Shown here in pieces: positions 1-11,514 of a stretch of DNA of 64,000 nt. This DNA is from Ailurus styani. Its lineage: Eukaryota > Chordata > Mammalia > Carnivora > Ailuridae. The DNA is taken from the NCBI GenBank assembly GCA_002007465.1, contig LNAC01000001.1, positions 9,355,969-9,419,968 of the forward strand, in the 5' to 3' direction. A model generated the notes under the pieces. That model was given only the letters and a program-made list of their open reading frames with translations, did no database searches and was not told the DNA's origin. The position numbers and the translations under genes were made by a program. The stretch's first letter is position 1, and the number at the start of each line of letters is the position of its first letter.

Positions 1-174
1 TGATACTGATTGATGGATACTTAGTAAACATATATTCTTTGTTGCCAGTAAAGATGGTGGTCCTGGGATGTGTAGCCAGGTGGAGAGAGAACCAGTCTCT
101 TTGGAAATCTGGCTTTTATATTTGGTGAATCTGGAGAGTGTGTTTTGATATAGAGAATATAAGAAGTTACGGTC

Positions 175-354
175 TTTTTTTTTTTTAAATATGTTATTTA
201 TTTGTCAGCGAGAGAGCACAAGCGGGGGACGCGGCAGGCAAAGAGAGAAGCAAGCTCCCGGTTGAGCAAGGAGCCCGATGTGAGACTGGATTCCAGTACC
301 CCTGGATCATGACCTGAGCCAAAGGCAGATGCTTAATGGACCAAGCCACCCAGG
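175..354 (-). mobile_element. CAN-SINE, diverged
   Basis: The reverse-complemented tRNA-like head (ccaagccacccagg) is at the right end and the T-rich tail at the left. An imperfect duplication (cggtcttt / cagtcttt) flanks it. Divergence from the consensus suggests an older copy. Confidence 0.85.
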
Positions 355-360
355 ACAGTC

Positions 361-859
361 TTTACAGCAAATGATGCTGTAACAGCTAACACCCAAATGC
401 AAAAAAAATCTAAATCTAGACACAGACCTTACATCTACTACAAGGCATTCTTCAGAGACTTAAACAATGGAGAGATTTGCCACGTTCATGGACTGAAGGT
501 TGAATGTTTATTAAGGTGACAGATGAAATCATGAGTGATCTGTTTATTTTTCTAATGGACCCAGTTCAATCAAACATTGTAAGTACCCAAAATAGCAAAT
601 ATGCTCAGATTCTTCAACACCATTATTAGTAGCATAGTATTTATTCTCAAACATTTTCCTTCTTAATTCAGTTTTTCCAGGTAGTAAGACACACCAGAGC
701 TATATACAGTGCCTTTTCAATGACACCGTATCCCAAAGAGTGGACACATAACCCATGTCCAAGTGTTTCCTCAGCTAATTTCTTGTCTGCTTAACACAAT
801 TTGCATTACTTAAGCCCCAAAGGTTATATCTTGACTGTCATGTGCATTGCATTTAGGTC
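361..859. other. Unique AT-rich DNA, no feature recognised
   Basis: No long open frame, splice-flanked exon or repeat I recognise. Probably intronic, given the + strand terminal exon at 33 kb. Confidence 0.5.
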
Positions 860-1063
860 TAAAGATATGGCTCAGTTGGTTAAGCGACTGCCTTTGGCCC
901 AGGTCATGATCCTGAGTCCCAGGATCAAGTCCCGCATTGGGCTCCCTGCTCAGCAGGGAGTCTGCTTTTCCCTCTGACCCTCCTCCCCTCATGCTCTCTC
1001 TTTTTCTCTCTCTTTCTCTCATTCTCTCTCTCTGAAATAAATAAAATCTTAAAAAAAAAAAAA
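860..1063 (+). mobile_element. CAN-SINE
   Basis: The order is head (atggctcagttggttaagcg), the ggtcatgatcctgag body, a CT-rich region, then aataaaatctt and a poly(A) tail. The first bases of the head are degraded. Confidence 0.9.
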
Positions 1064-1360
1064 GTTACATCATGGATTCCTAACTCTAAAGATCTTTGAA
1101 CAGATGGTATTATCGTATTGACCAACATACTGGCTACATTGTCATGTTCTTAGGATCACTCAAATTAAGAGTTGAATGATACTATATTCAGTTGAATTTT
1201 TAGTGTCTTTCATAGCATTTTCTGATTTTTCAGTAACAACTTCCTAAATCAGTCTATTAACTTTATTTATACTTAATACTTAACCATTACTACCATATAA
1301 TAGCAGGTAACCGGAGTGTGAATGCCAAGTAACATATTTAAAGTAAAAATATAAATGACA

Positions 1361-1470
1361 AAGGTTCTGGTTTTGTCACACATTAGCTTTGTGACTTCAG
1401 GCAGGTCACACGTTCTCAGCCTCAGTTTCATTATCTGTGAAGTGGGAAATTCAGACTACATAAAGTTAAG
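1361..1470 (+). mobile_element. MIR SINE fragment
   Basis: It contains the MIR core and 3' part in sense order: agctttgtgacttcaggcag, then cctcagtttcattatctgtg. This is an ancient mammal-wide element, likely shared with other placentals at this site. Confidence 0.7.
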
Positions 1471-1486
1471 AATTCTAGTATGGGTT

Positions 1487-2180
1487 TTTTATTTATTTTT
1501 TAAATTTTTATTTAAATTTCCAATTAGTTAACATACAGTGTTATATTAGTTTCAGGTACACAGCACAGTGATTCAGCACTCCCATACATCACCCCGGGCC
1601 CGTCACAAGTGCTCTTCTTACTCCCCATCACCCATTTCCCTTATCCCACCTCCCCTCCCGTAACCATCAGTTTGCTCTCTATAGTTAAGAGTCTTTTTCT
1701 TGGTTTGCCTCTCTTTTTTTTCCCTTTGGTTGTTTGTTTTGTTTCTAAAATTCCACATGAGCGAAATTCTATAGTATTTGTCTTTCTCTGACTTATTTTG
1801 CTTAGCATAAAACCTTCTAGCTCCATCCGTGTCATTGCAAATAACAAAATTTCATTCTTTTTTATGGCTGAGTAATATTGCAGTGTGGTAGGTGCATCAC
1901 ACACACACACACACACACACAATTTTCTTTATCCATTCATCAGTTGATGGACACTTGGGCTGTTTCCACAGTCTGGCTATTGTAGATAATGCTGCTATAA
2001 ACATCAGGGTGCATGTATCCCTTTGAATTAGTATTTTTGTATTCTCTGGATAAATACTAAGTAGTGCAAATGCTGGATCTCAGAGTAGTTCTATTTTTAA
2101 GGAACTATTTTTAGTTCTGTTTTTGAGGAGCCTCTATGCTGTTTTCCACAGTGGCTGCACCAGTTTGCATTCCCACCAAC
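1487..2180 (-). mobile_element. L1 3' portion (main segment of an inverted L1)
   Basis: This is a carnivore-type L1 3'UTR and the end of ORF2 in reverse complement, starting from a T-rich tail. Landmarks are ttagttaacatacagtgtta near the 3' end and ccacagtggctgcaccagtt near the right end. A (CA)11-12 run at 1898-1921 lies inside it. It ends abruptly at 2180, where the next segment switches strand. Confidence 0.85.
1898..1921. repeat. (CA)n microsatellite inside L1
   Basis: About 12 CA units sit where related L1 copies usually carry a TA-rich tract, so it probably arose within the element. Confidence 0.9.
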
Positions 2181-2512
2181 ATACACAAAGATAATTTCAA
2201 AATGGATTAAAGACCTAAATGTGAGACCTGACACCATAAAAATCCCAGAAGAGAGCAGAGGAAGTAACTTCTTTGACATTGGCCATAGCAGCTTCTTTCT
2301 AGATGCCTCCCAAGACAAGGAAAACAAAAGCAAAAATAAACTTATTAGGACTTTACCAAAACAAAAAGCTTCTGCAAGCAAGGGAAACAATTAGCAAAAC
2401 TAATAGGCAATCTACAGAATGGGAGAAGATATTTGCAAATGACGTATCTGATAAAGGCTTAGTGTCCAAAATATATAAAGAACTTCTAAAACTCAACACT
2501 CAGAGAAGGTAT
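2181..2512 (+). mobile_element. Inverted 5' segment of the same L1
   Basis: The + strand reads L1 ORF2 C-terminal coding with stops and frameshifts (recognisable [15 protein letters not shown] and FANDVSDKGLVS). In an intact L1 this sequence lies just 5' of the portion found reversed at 1487-2180, so the pair looks like a single twin-primed insertion. Confidence 0.75.
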
Positions 2513-4137
2513 GTTTTGTGACCTCCAAACATTTAAGATTTTTGGTAAGGACCACAGTGCTTAAAAACTAGAATGCATTACATAAGTGTAACATATGTGA
2601 TTCTGAACTGCCAAGTACTGCACACTGTATTGACATTGTAGTGTTTACCGTAATCATGCTGGATTGCACTATACTGCTACACTGCACTCTTTCACCCACC
2701 TTCCCTGTTCCCACTATTGACACCAGAAGATTCAAACTGTAATTTTGGGTGAGGCCAAGTAGTTTAGGGAGTGTTTTCCAAACTCTTGAACGTGGTCCAC
2801 CATAAGAAATGGATTTTCCGCTGTGACCATACCCATTTGCACATTTCTCACAAACACACAGCTGAAACAGAAGTGCTGAACAATATTCATCTTTACTCAT
2901 GTGACGCACTCTAGTATTTTTTAATTTGTTCTAGAACCGGGAGATGAGGAGGGACGGGGGAAGCCCTGGATTCTCGCTCCAGCTCTGCTCCATTTCCGAT
3001 TCGGGAGGCAGAGCTGTGGTAGCAGCGAGTGCTGTGATGAGTATTTGTTGGTCCATGTGTTGTGCTAAATGCTTATTTCAGCCCCAAACTGACTCTTTTG
3101 CTCTAATAAATCCATATTCATGAGGCAAACAACTGATGAGTAGTAGAAAGGGGTTGGGATGGGTGGGCATCTTAGAGTATACCTATAATTGGGAAGACTT
3201 TACAGGCATCTCACAGTAGTGGTTATTGCGAGTCCTTTACAACCAGTGGGTGTTGTCTGTATGTGGTGAGTATATCCAGAGATCCCTGGCCCTGAACACT
3301 GACGTCAGTCCAGGGAACATGCCCACCACAGCCACATTACTGTCCCAAGTGGCCATATTGGAAAGACCAGTTACTACCCTAGACAGCTTCAGGTGGGGGC
3401 TCTAGAGGGGATATTTTGAGCCTGTCTGATGAAACTTGCCTGATTGAAATAATGGGCCTACTCATCAAAAGCCTGTGGAAAGTATAGGCGAGAACTAGGC
3501 TACAGGCAGGAAAATCTAGTACAAGTTTGAACTGGTCTGTTGCTGACAGGACTCTTTCTGTTTCTTCATTCCTGTGATATTAGTAACTAAGATAGCAGTT
3601 TTGCACATGGTTTTCATTTTGTGTTTTATTCTGTGTATCCACGCGTATATATGGGCTTTGCATAAGACAAGTCACTTACTTGTTGGCAAAGTGACAAACT
3701 GGTTTTTATCCTTTCTTCTGCTGCCGCAGATTTAGAGTTAGCACGGATCTTTATGTTGTTATAAGTGGTCTACTGTCTTGGTCAAGATTCTGACATTTTT
3801 ATATTTTGCTACAGCCTAAATTTGTAATTTTATTGGTCAGGTATGCCAAAGATTAATATTCCTAGCTAGATAGTTAACTGATAACTATCCAAAACAACAC
3901 CAAATTGTAGTCTATGGTATCATGTAATAATTTCATTGTTTATCATGTATTTTAGCAAACTGTGCAATTGCATGCCTTATTCTTAAAATAACTTTTGTTT
4001 GTAATGGAACTATATTTGTCTGCCAAGCGTCTGGATTCTCCAGATGTGTCTGCCTTTGGAGAAAGAAGTGACCTTATAGGCTTATATCCCTTGACAAACC
4101 CTGAACTGAAATACTATGTCCATTTATTTTATTATGC
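2513..4137. other. Unique DNA, no gene seen
   Basis: Repeat-poor and AT-rich for over 1.6 kb. Both strands carry only short frames (the longest is 113 codons on the minus strand at 2568-2909), with no flanking splice signals or recognisable domain. Probably intron. Confidence 0.5.
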
Positions 4138-4146
4138 AAAGATGCC

Positions 4147-4344
4147 ATTTATTTATTTATGATTTATTTATTTGTTTGAGAGAGCATACATATGGGGAGG
4201 AGGGGGAGAGGGAGAGAGAGTGTCTCAAGCAGACTCCCCACTGAGCATGGAGCTCAATTTGGGACTCCATCTCACGACCCTGAGACCATGACCTGAGCCC
4301 AAATCAAGAGTTGGATACATAACCAAGCCACCCAGGTGCCCCTC
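4147..4344 (-). mobile_element. CAN-SINE
   Basis: The reversed head (gccacccaggtgcccc) is at the right end. A 9-bp target duplication, aaagatgcc, flanks it at 4138-4146 and 4345-4353. Confidence 0.92.
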
Positions 4345-4365
4345 AAAGATGCCTTTTAAAATATA

Positions 4366-4557
4366 TATTTTTTTAAAAATTTATTTGAGAGAGAGAGTGT
4401 GTGTGAGTGGGGGAAGGGGCAGAGGGAGAGAACATCCCAGCAAACTCCCACTGAGCTCAGAGCCCGACACGGGGCTTGATCTCACAACCCATGAGATCAA
4501 GACCTGAGTGGAAACCAAGGGTCATTTGTTTAACCAACTGAGCCACCCAGACATCCC
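4366..4557 (-). mobile_element. CAN-SINE, diverged
   Basis: A second minus-strand copy starts about 20 bp after the preceding one. The head reads gagccacccagacatccc at the right end. The flanking duplication is not clean, consistent with age. Confidence 0.88.
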
Positions 4558-5222
4558 TAAAAAATATTTTACTTTAAGTAAACATGATTTGAGTATGCTA
4601 GAGAAAATTTAAATGAATACCATTTGTATTTTCCTCTTTTAATTTCTTTTTTGCTTACTTAATGTTCAGTTGCATAGATTATTTCTTTGACCAGGCAACA
4701 GCAGTTTACTGCAGTGGTCTGAGCCTTGGCGTCAGGATCTCGGCTCTAATTTCACATTCAGATATAAGTTAAGTTCCCTTCATAAAGAAGATCTCTCTCT
4801 TCCAAAGAGTCAGTGTAAGTGTGACAGTTGCTTATGGAAGCCTGTGCTGCAGGTGCCTGGAGACCTCTGGAATGACACTAGTGCTCTTTGAACTTTCTCA
4901 TTGGCACTTTTTCCACCTGCCGTCTGTATAGGCCTTATCAGTCTGAAGCAAATTACTGTCCACGTGGGAGCTTTGATATGCATCTTAAAGTGATGCCAGG
5001 TAGTTCCTCAAAACTGTGGATTAAACCGAAAAATGTCTTTCGGGTTGACAAAATTAGAGAGCAGGAGGAGCAGAGGAATTAGATGCTGTGATCTACTGAC
5101 TAAATGTAAATAAGTGTATTTGAGCTAGTTCACTAAATTTGCATAATCCTTGTTCTATAAAATCATGTTTTCAGAAAAGTGATTATAAATTAAACTCTAT
5201 TTTTAAAAGTCTTTTTAAAAAC
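4558..5222. other. Mostly unique DNA; possible MIR relic at about 4,690-4,830
   Basis: The stretch from 4,690 has a faint MIR-like layout but is too diverged to call firmly. The rest shows no gene. Confidence 0.35.
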
Positions 5223-5232
5223 ACCCTATTGT

Positions 5233-5431
5233 GGGTGCCTGGGTGGCTCAGTGGGTTAAAGCCTCTGCCTTTGGCTCGGGTCATGATCTCAGGGTCCTGG
5301 GATCGAGCCCCGCATCGGGCTCTCTGCTCAGCGGGGAGCCTGTTTCCTCCTCTCCCTGTCTCTCTGCCTGCCTCTCTGCCTACTTGTAATCTCTCTCTGT
5401 CAAATAAATAAATAAAATCTTAAAAAAAAAA
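5233..5431 (+). mobile_element. CAN-SINE, mustelid type
   Basis: Complete element from gggtgcctgggtggctcag to poly(A). A perfect 10-bp duplication, accctattgt, lies at 5223-5232 and 5432-5441. Low divergence suggests a carnivore- or mustelid-specific insertion. Confidence 0.95.
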
Positions 5432-5553
5432 ACCCTATTGTTAAATCCAATATTGTGAATCTTTTGACAAAAGAGAGGCTCTTCTGCAATGCAGCTCATC
5501 AGTTATTGTGTTATGTTGTCGTTTTAAAAACTAGGAGTTTTGAATAGGAGTTT

Positions 5554-5646
5554 CTTTTCCTTCTTCCCTCCCTCCTTCCCTCCCTCCCTTCCTCCCTTCC
5601 TTCTTCCCTCCCTCCCTCCCTCCCTCCTTCCTTCCTTCCTTCCTTT
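5554..5646. repeat. (CCTT)n/(CCCT)n polypyrimidine tract
   Basis: An uninterrupted C/T tract with mixed 4-bp units. Length polymorphism is expected. Confidence 0.9.
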
Positions 5647-5806
5647 TAGAGAGAGAAAGGCAGGGGCTGGGGAGAGAGAGAATCATAAGCAGGCTCTATG
5701 CCCAGTGCAGAGCCCAATACAGGACTCAATCTCATAACCCTGAGATCATGACCTAAGCCGAAATCAAGAGTTAGATGCTAGCCAACTGAGCCACCCAGAC
5801 ACCCCT
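5554..5806 (-). mobile_element. CAN-SINE with expanded pyrimidine tail
   Basis: The reversed head ends at the right with gagccacccagacacccc. A 7-bp duplication, ggagttt, flanks the copy. The left end is a roughly 90-bp (CCTT/CCCT)n tract, apparently expanded from the 3' tail. Confidence 0.88.
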
Positions 5807-5997
5807 GGAGTTTCGAACCTGTTTTCTTGACACACTCAAACTGTATTGAAGAAAGCAGGGAAAATCAGAAGGGACCCTTTAGTTTATTAGCACTTTCTGA
5901 ATTTGCTAGGGGTGCTAGAGTTAATTTTGGGACTGTAGACCTGGCTTTCACTACAAATTGCAGCCATTTCTTTCTTAACTGCACACTTCTGAGAATA

Positions 5998-6326
5998 CAG
6001 TTGAACCTTAAACAGGAATTACGAGTACCTACCTCCCCCATGCAGTTGAAAATTAGCATGTAACTTTAGACTCCCCTGAAACTTAACTAATAAGGGCCTA
6101 CTGTTGACCAGAAGCCATACCAATAACATAAACAGTTAGCACATAATTGTTCTGTTATATGTATTATATAGTCTATTCTTCCAATAAAGTTAGCCAGAAA
6201 AAATATTATTAAAATAATAAGGAAGAGAAGATACATTTACAGTCATGTACTGTATTTACCAAAAAGAAAAAATCTGTGTATACATTGACCATGCCTTTCA
6301 AATTTGTGTTATTCAATGATCAGCTG
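5998..6326. mobile_element. Tigger-type non-autonomous DNA transposon (MER8-like)
   Basis: The left end reads cagttgaaccttaaacagg and the right end gtgttattcaatgatcagct plus g, which are imperfect inverted repeats. TA dinucleotides flank both ends, the target duplication expected of Tc1/mariner-Tigger elements. The internal sequence matches the second copy at 40,161-40,478 in inverted orientation. The subfamily name is from memory. Confidence 0.72.
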
Positions 6327-6614
6327 TATTTTTTTAAAACAAATTGGTTTTCAAGAGAAAGAAGTGTGTATAGACTAAAAATACATTGCTTTGTAACACT
6401 GCTTTATTCATTTTTAGTCACAGTACCTAATTTATTTTGTTTTTCAAAATACATTAAAGGAATAGTTGAGATTTTTAAAAAATATGTAACAGCAACATTT
6501 TGGATTCAAAGGACCAAGCAACACTGTTCGGTAAAAGGCCGCTGATTCTGTCCTCTTGTGTTGTTGCCCTCAAAAGTTCTATAACAAGTTTAAGTTTTAG
6601 AAAAAAGTAGTTGG

Positions 6615-6826
6615 AGGTGCCTGGGTGGCTCAGTTGTTGAGTATCTGCCTTCGGTTCAAGTCATGATCCCGGGGTCCTGGGATCGAGCCCCGCATTGGGC
6701 TCCCTGCTCAGCAGGAAGCCTGGTTCTCCCTCTCCCACTCCCCCTGGCTTGTGTTCCCTCTCTCACTGTCTCTCTCTTTGTCAAATAAATAAAAATCTAA
6801 AAAAATAAAATAAAAGAAGAAGAAGA
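6615..6826 (+). mobile_element. CAN-SINE
   Basis: It starts at aggtgcctgggtggctcag and ends in an A-rich tail with an (AAG)n run. The body (gttgagtatctgccttcggt) differs from the main mustelid subfamily. Confidence 0.92.
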
Positions 6827-7132
6827 AGTAGGGATATAGGAAGAGTTCTTAGAGATTTATTTTAAACTTAAAAAAACTGTAATTTACTTTAGGAAGTCTC
6901 AAGTTTTGGGGCTTCTGAATAAATCGTGTAGCTGAGCAACATGAAGACAAAAACTCAGTTTCTGTGTCAGACCCATCAGAGCTGATGAAGAGCACAGGAG
7001 AGAGTCCGAGATGTGGCCTGGAACAAAAGAGAATTCTTCTGTTGTTGTTCAGAGGTTCTATGAATCGATGGTGAAATTTTGCCTTAACTCATTCAGTTGC
7101 TGGTTAGTTTATTTAATGACAAGAAAGTTTTA

Positions 7133-7331
7133 GGGCGCCTGGGTGGCTCAGTAGGTTAAAGCCTCTGCTTTCGGCTCAGGTCATGATCTCAGGGTCCTGG
7201 GATCGAGGCCCGCATCGGGCTCCCTGCTCGGCGGGGAGCCTGCTTCCCCCTCTCTCTGTCTGCCTGCCTCTCTGCCTCCTTGTGATCTCTCTCCCTCTGT
7301 GAAATAAATAAATAAAATCTTTAAAAAAAAA
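7133..7331 (+). mobile_element. CAN-SINE, mustelid type
   Basis: Complete copy with the duplication aaagtttta at 7124-7132 and 7332-7340. Confidence 0.95.
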
Positions 7332-7340
7332 AAAGTTTTA

Positions 7341-8697
7341 ATGTTGTTATTATAGTGTCCCTCGCACACATTTTCAATGTTAAAGCATTTTACTTCAAAG
7401 TAGACCTTTTCAGTGCACTGCGAAGATAATGAAAACCAAGAGCATTAAGTCACGTGGGGAGATTTGAGTCAGCAAGTAGCAAATGGATTTCATCATAAGA
7501 AAATGTGACCTAGTGAAATCCCGGCAGAAACTCTGGAAGCACATGGAACAATCCACCGGCCTGATAGCACAAGAGAGGGATAGAAGGATCTAATAAGATT
7601 AAAGCAAAAACAGCAAAATCTGCGTGGCTCTACGAGGGTCAAAGAAAACATTTCTTCCTCTGAGCAAGAGGATAGTATACCAGGAGAACAGACAGCAAAA
7701 CCGATTTGGTTTCATACTTTTGTTTATCACCTTGGAAAAGGTAGCTTGCTTTGTGAAAGTGGATTGCAGGTTCTGATCTAGTACCAAAGATAGTAGAATC
7801 AAATACTCAGGTGATTATGCTCCCTGGATTAGGGACCAATGATCATCAGGGCCTTCCAGCAGTAGCAAAGCAATTCATAGCTCGTGGCTGTCTCAGAAGT
7901 ATCCGTAAATGCTGCGAACGCCGTTGACTTTGGCTGTGGCTCACTGTCGGGTTCGGGCCCAGATTCCTCTCTTTGTACAAATCATCAGTTCAGCTCTGCC
8001 AGTTCATAAAAGATCTGGAGGGTGGGTATTCCACACACAGTGTCTTTGTTTCTGGAATTCTTAGTCTCTCTGGAGAAGCAGCCATAGACTAGTCTAGGCT
8101 GTGAAGCATGAGACACAGCCTTTCATTCCAAATAAACAGGGCATGTTTGACGGGTTGTTTGCAGTTAACATCATTTCCTTACATTTTACTGTGGTTAATT
8201 AATGGGAGTTTTATGAAGATGCCAGATACCATTCTTGTCCTAAAAATGGATTAGCACAGAGCACAATTTAAAGGTTTTGTGATCTGATTAATTTCAATAT
8301 TTATTACACATTCAGAAACAAAATAATCCAAGAATGATTTAATTGGTAAATTCAGACATTAAGTAATAAACATGAGGTGCTAATTAACAAGAAGGCAGAT
8401 GAAAGCTGGGTAGTTGCTCTGAAGATCTGTCTTCTGTTGCTTGTCTATTAATTAGAGTGGGAGAAAGAGGAGCACCAGGAACCACAAACATGGATGGGGT
8501 GCTCACTCAGCCCCGTGCTGTGTGTGTCTCTGTAGCTCCAGCATCTCGGGAATGTGGTGCCTGGGCCCTTGGCTGACGGGAAGCACAAGACTTGCTTCCT
8601 GCCCTCAGGTAGTTTACTGTCAGGTTGGGAAGGCTACCCACATAGAAGATGACAAACTGCAACCAGAATACTGATCCTATAAAAGTCCTTTTCTGCA
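7341..8697. other. Unique DNA, no gene seen
   Basis: About 1.35 kb without a recognised repeat. Short frames on both strands have no coding character I trust. Confidence 0.5.
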
Positions 8698-8708
8698 TGA
8701 AAAACCAC

Positions 8709-8898
8709 ATTTTTAAAAAGATTTTATTTATTTATCTGACAGAGAGATCACAAGTAGGCAGAGAGGCAGGCAGAGAGAGAGGAGGAAGCAGGTTCCCCAC
8801 TGAGCAGGGAGCCTGATGCAGGCCTCCATCCCAGGACCCCGAGATCATGACCTGAGCCGAAGGCAGAGGCTTTAACCCGCTGAGCCACCCAGGCGCCC
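8709..8898 (-). mobile_element. CAN-SINE, first of a tandem pair
   Basis: Its reversed head ends at 8898. It is bordered by gaaaaaccac at 8699-8708 and 8899-8908; the second of these also borders the next SINE. Confidence 0.95.
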
Positions 8899-8908
8899 GA
8901 AAAACCAC

Positions 8909-9114
8909 TTTTTTTTTTTAAAGATTTTATTTATTCATTTGACACAGAGAGAGAGATCACAAGTAGGCAGAGAGGCAGGCAGAGAGACAGGGAGAGGAGG
9001 AGGAAGGCTCCCTGCCGAGCAGAGAGCCCGATGCGGGCCTCGATCCCAGGACGCTGAGGTCATGACCCGAGCCGAAAGCAGAGGCTTTAACCCACTGAGC
9101 CACCCAGGCGCCCC
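8909..9114 (-). mobile_element. CAN-SINE, second of a tandem pair
   Basis: Complete minus-strand copy, bordered by gaaaaaccactt on the left and tgaaaaaccactt from 9115 on the right. The target motif therefore occurs three times around two SINEs. Confidence 0.95.
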
Positions 9115-9530
9115 TGAAAAACCACTTCTGATAGATGTGTTAATTTGCTTGACAGTGATAACCACTTCACAGTGTGTACATATATCCACATACCATGCTG
9201 TACCTCCTACATATGCACAATCCTGATCTTGTCAGGTCTGCCTCAGTGAAGCTGGGTGGGGAGGAAAGCTCCAGTTTTAAGTGGTCATAGAAAAAAGGAA
9301 GAACTCAGTTGACAGTAGATGGCTTACAGGGACAAAATTGCTAAGGTTTTAAATTGCATTTTCCTAAGCAAGATTGGCCGAAATAGAAAAAAATGCATGC
9401 ATTTTCCTCATGGCTAATTTTTCTTAATTATTGAATTTATTGCTCATTCCATTTTAGTCTCTGAATTGTGAGAACATTTTAAAAATTATTAGAAATGTAT
9501 AATCTTTGCATTTTTAAAAAGGGATGTAAG

Positions 9531-9729
9531 GGCGCCTGGGTGGCTCAGTGGGTTAAAGCCTCTGCTTTCGGCTCAGGTCATGATCTCAGCGTCCTGGGAT
9601 CGAGGCCCGCATCGGGCTCCCTGCTCAGCGGGGAGCCTGCTTCCCCCCTCTCTCTCTGCCTGCCTCTCTGCCTCCTTGTGATCTCTCTCCCTCTGTGAAA
9701 TAAATAAATAAAATCTTTAAAAAAAAAAA
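9531..9729 (+). mobile_element. CAN-SINE, young mustelid type
   Basis: A perfect 15-bp duplication (aaaaagggatgtaag) lies at 9516-9530 and 9730-9744. The body is close to consensus. Confidence 0.96.
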
Positions 9730-9969
9730 AAAAAGGGATGTAAGAGTTTCCTTTTCTTCTCGCCACTTTGGCTTCCATCAGACCCTTCAGGCAGAGATCT
9801 GGGGGATGGATGGGGTGAGGATTTAAAAAAAAAAGTTGCATTTTCTCTAATTTGCGGAAAAGATCTTGGAAACTTTGATTATGGCCGTTAACTCTATTCA
9901 TTGGCCTTTGCATTACCACCATTGTTTGGGTTTAAAAATAAAGTCTCAGGTGTGTTTTGAGTATGAAAA

Positions 9970-10023
9970 AGCTTTAGGGTTTAAAGCTTTAGCTTTAGGG
10001 TTTAAAGCTTTAGCTTTAGGGTT
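9970..10023 (+). repeat. Short tandem repeat, 21-bp unit, about 2.5 copies
   Basis: Two near-perfect copies and a partial third of a unit built from tttaaagctt and tagctttaggg. Each unit includes a TTTAGGG heptamer, but there is no telomere-like array. Confidence 0.85.
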
Positions 10024-10159
10024 GTTAGTGGCTGGTGAATCTGGGGCTGGAAGAGGAGCTTCTTCTGACCTTTCTTCCTAGGTGAACAGTGCCTCTGTTT
10101 GCATTAAGCATGGTGCATGACCCCGCAGATTGTCTTTATCTTGACATTCAGAAAAATCA

Positions 10160-10360
10160 GGGGTGTCTGGGTGGCTCAGTGAGTTAAACCTCTGCCTTCC
10201 ACTCAGGTCATGATCCCAGGACCCTGGGATTGAGCCCTGCGTTGGGCTCCCTGCTCAGTGGGAGGCCTGCTTCCTCCCTCTCCCTCTGCCCCTCCCTACC
10301 ACTTGGGCTCACTTTCTCGCCTGCTGTCTCTCAAATAAATAAATAAAATCTTTTAAAAAA
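10160..10360 (+). mobile_element. CAN-SINE
   Basis: Head ggggtgtctgggtggctcag, body with gttaaacctctgcc, and an A-rich tail after aataaaatctt. Confidence 0.93.
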
Positions 10361-10423
10361 TAGTAATAACCACTATTTACAGTGGAGAGAGATGGTCTCC
10401 ACTTATCTTTTATGAGGATTTTT

Positions 10424-10500
10424 TTTTTAATTTTTGTATTATTTGCCCCAGGGGTACAGGTCTGTGAATCATCAGGCTTACACCTTTCACAGCACTCACC
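10424..10500 (-). mobile_element. Very short 5'-truncated L1 insertion
   Basis: Only about 77 bp of the L1 3' end is present, in reverse (landmark ttatttgccccaggggtac). It is bounded by a perfect 14-bp duplication, ttatgaggattttt, at 10410-10423 and 10501-10514. Confidence 0.9.
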
Positions 10501-10685
10501 TTATGAGGATTTTTGAGGGACCTAATTTAATGTTTTGTTTTGACTGCTTTTTCTTTTTTCTCCGACAGCCTTGGTTTCATTTGCTAGTATTGTATATTTC
10601 TTTATTTAAATTTTTTTGCAAGCTTCAACGAGGCAAGTGTCATTTTATAGATATCCTGGTTAGCTCTGAGACTTGAGTTTTATTT

Positions 10686-10862
10686 GTTTTAAGATTTATT
10701 TATTTATTTATTTATTTAGAGAGAGCATGAGTAGGAGGGGTAGAGGGAGCCAGAGAGAGACTCTCAAGCAGACGCCATGCTGAGCAAAGTCCAAACACAG
10801 GGCTCCATCCCATCCCTAAACCGGGAGTCAGACGCTTAACTGACTGTGCCATCCAGGCGCCC
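10686..10862 (-). mobile_element. CAN-SINE, diverged
   Basis: The reversed head (gccatccaggcgcc) is at the right end and an (ATTT)n tail at the left. An imperfect duplication (gagacttgagtttt / aagacttgaatttt) brackets it. Confidence 0.88.
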
Positions 10863-11514
10863 TAAGACTTGAATTTTTTATGTTTCAGAAGTTTTAGACA
10901 TCTGTTCATTCATTCATTCAAGATTCTTTAAAACAGTGAATAGGTCAAGTCTCATTTTGAGATTTCTCTTAATTGCAGTACATCATGAAAGGTCCTGATA
11001 CAATTATTTTTTTCAGTTAAGAAAATACCTTATAAATCCCTTACTCATCTTGAATAGTAAATTATTAAAAATCAAGCACAATGAGCTATTGTTTTATTAA
11101 GTCAGATCAGACTTACTGAAGTTTGGCTTTATTGATCAAAGTATTTGGTTTATAGCATTGTGTGAACTTTTAACCAGAGGTAAAAGAAAGTAATTGATCT
11201 TAAGGTTCAAAAGCAGATAGATAATTTTAAAGAGCACAATATGTAGTAAAACCTGAAGATATTTTAAATTTGTACATAAAATGCTATAGTTTTGTTTTTG
11301 CTTATGAAAATCAGTAAAATCCTAAAATACTACCTTTGACCACTAATCTCAGAGATTTAGGGATTTTTATGCTAAAATAACTTAATTACAAAGACATAGC
11401 CCAATAAGAATGTCCTAGATGTTTTACTAAATTTATTTGGTGAGTTCCCTCTTTCCTTCTTTATATGTGTGAGGGGTTGGGGTTGGAGGGTGGAGTATAT
11501 GTGTGTGTGTTTCT
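10863..11514. other. AT-rich unique DNA
   Basis: No gene or recognised repeat, apart from a weak TG/CT-rich patch at about 11,495-11,522. Confidence 0.45.

Noticed and set aside
9970..10023. Interstitial telomeric repeat
   Set aside because: TTTAGGG occurs once per 21-bp unit and is not the vertebrate TTAGGG array.
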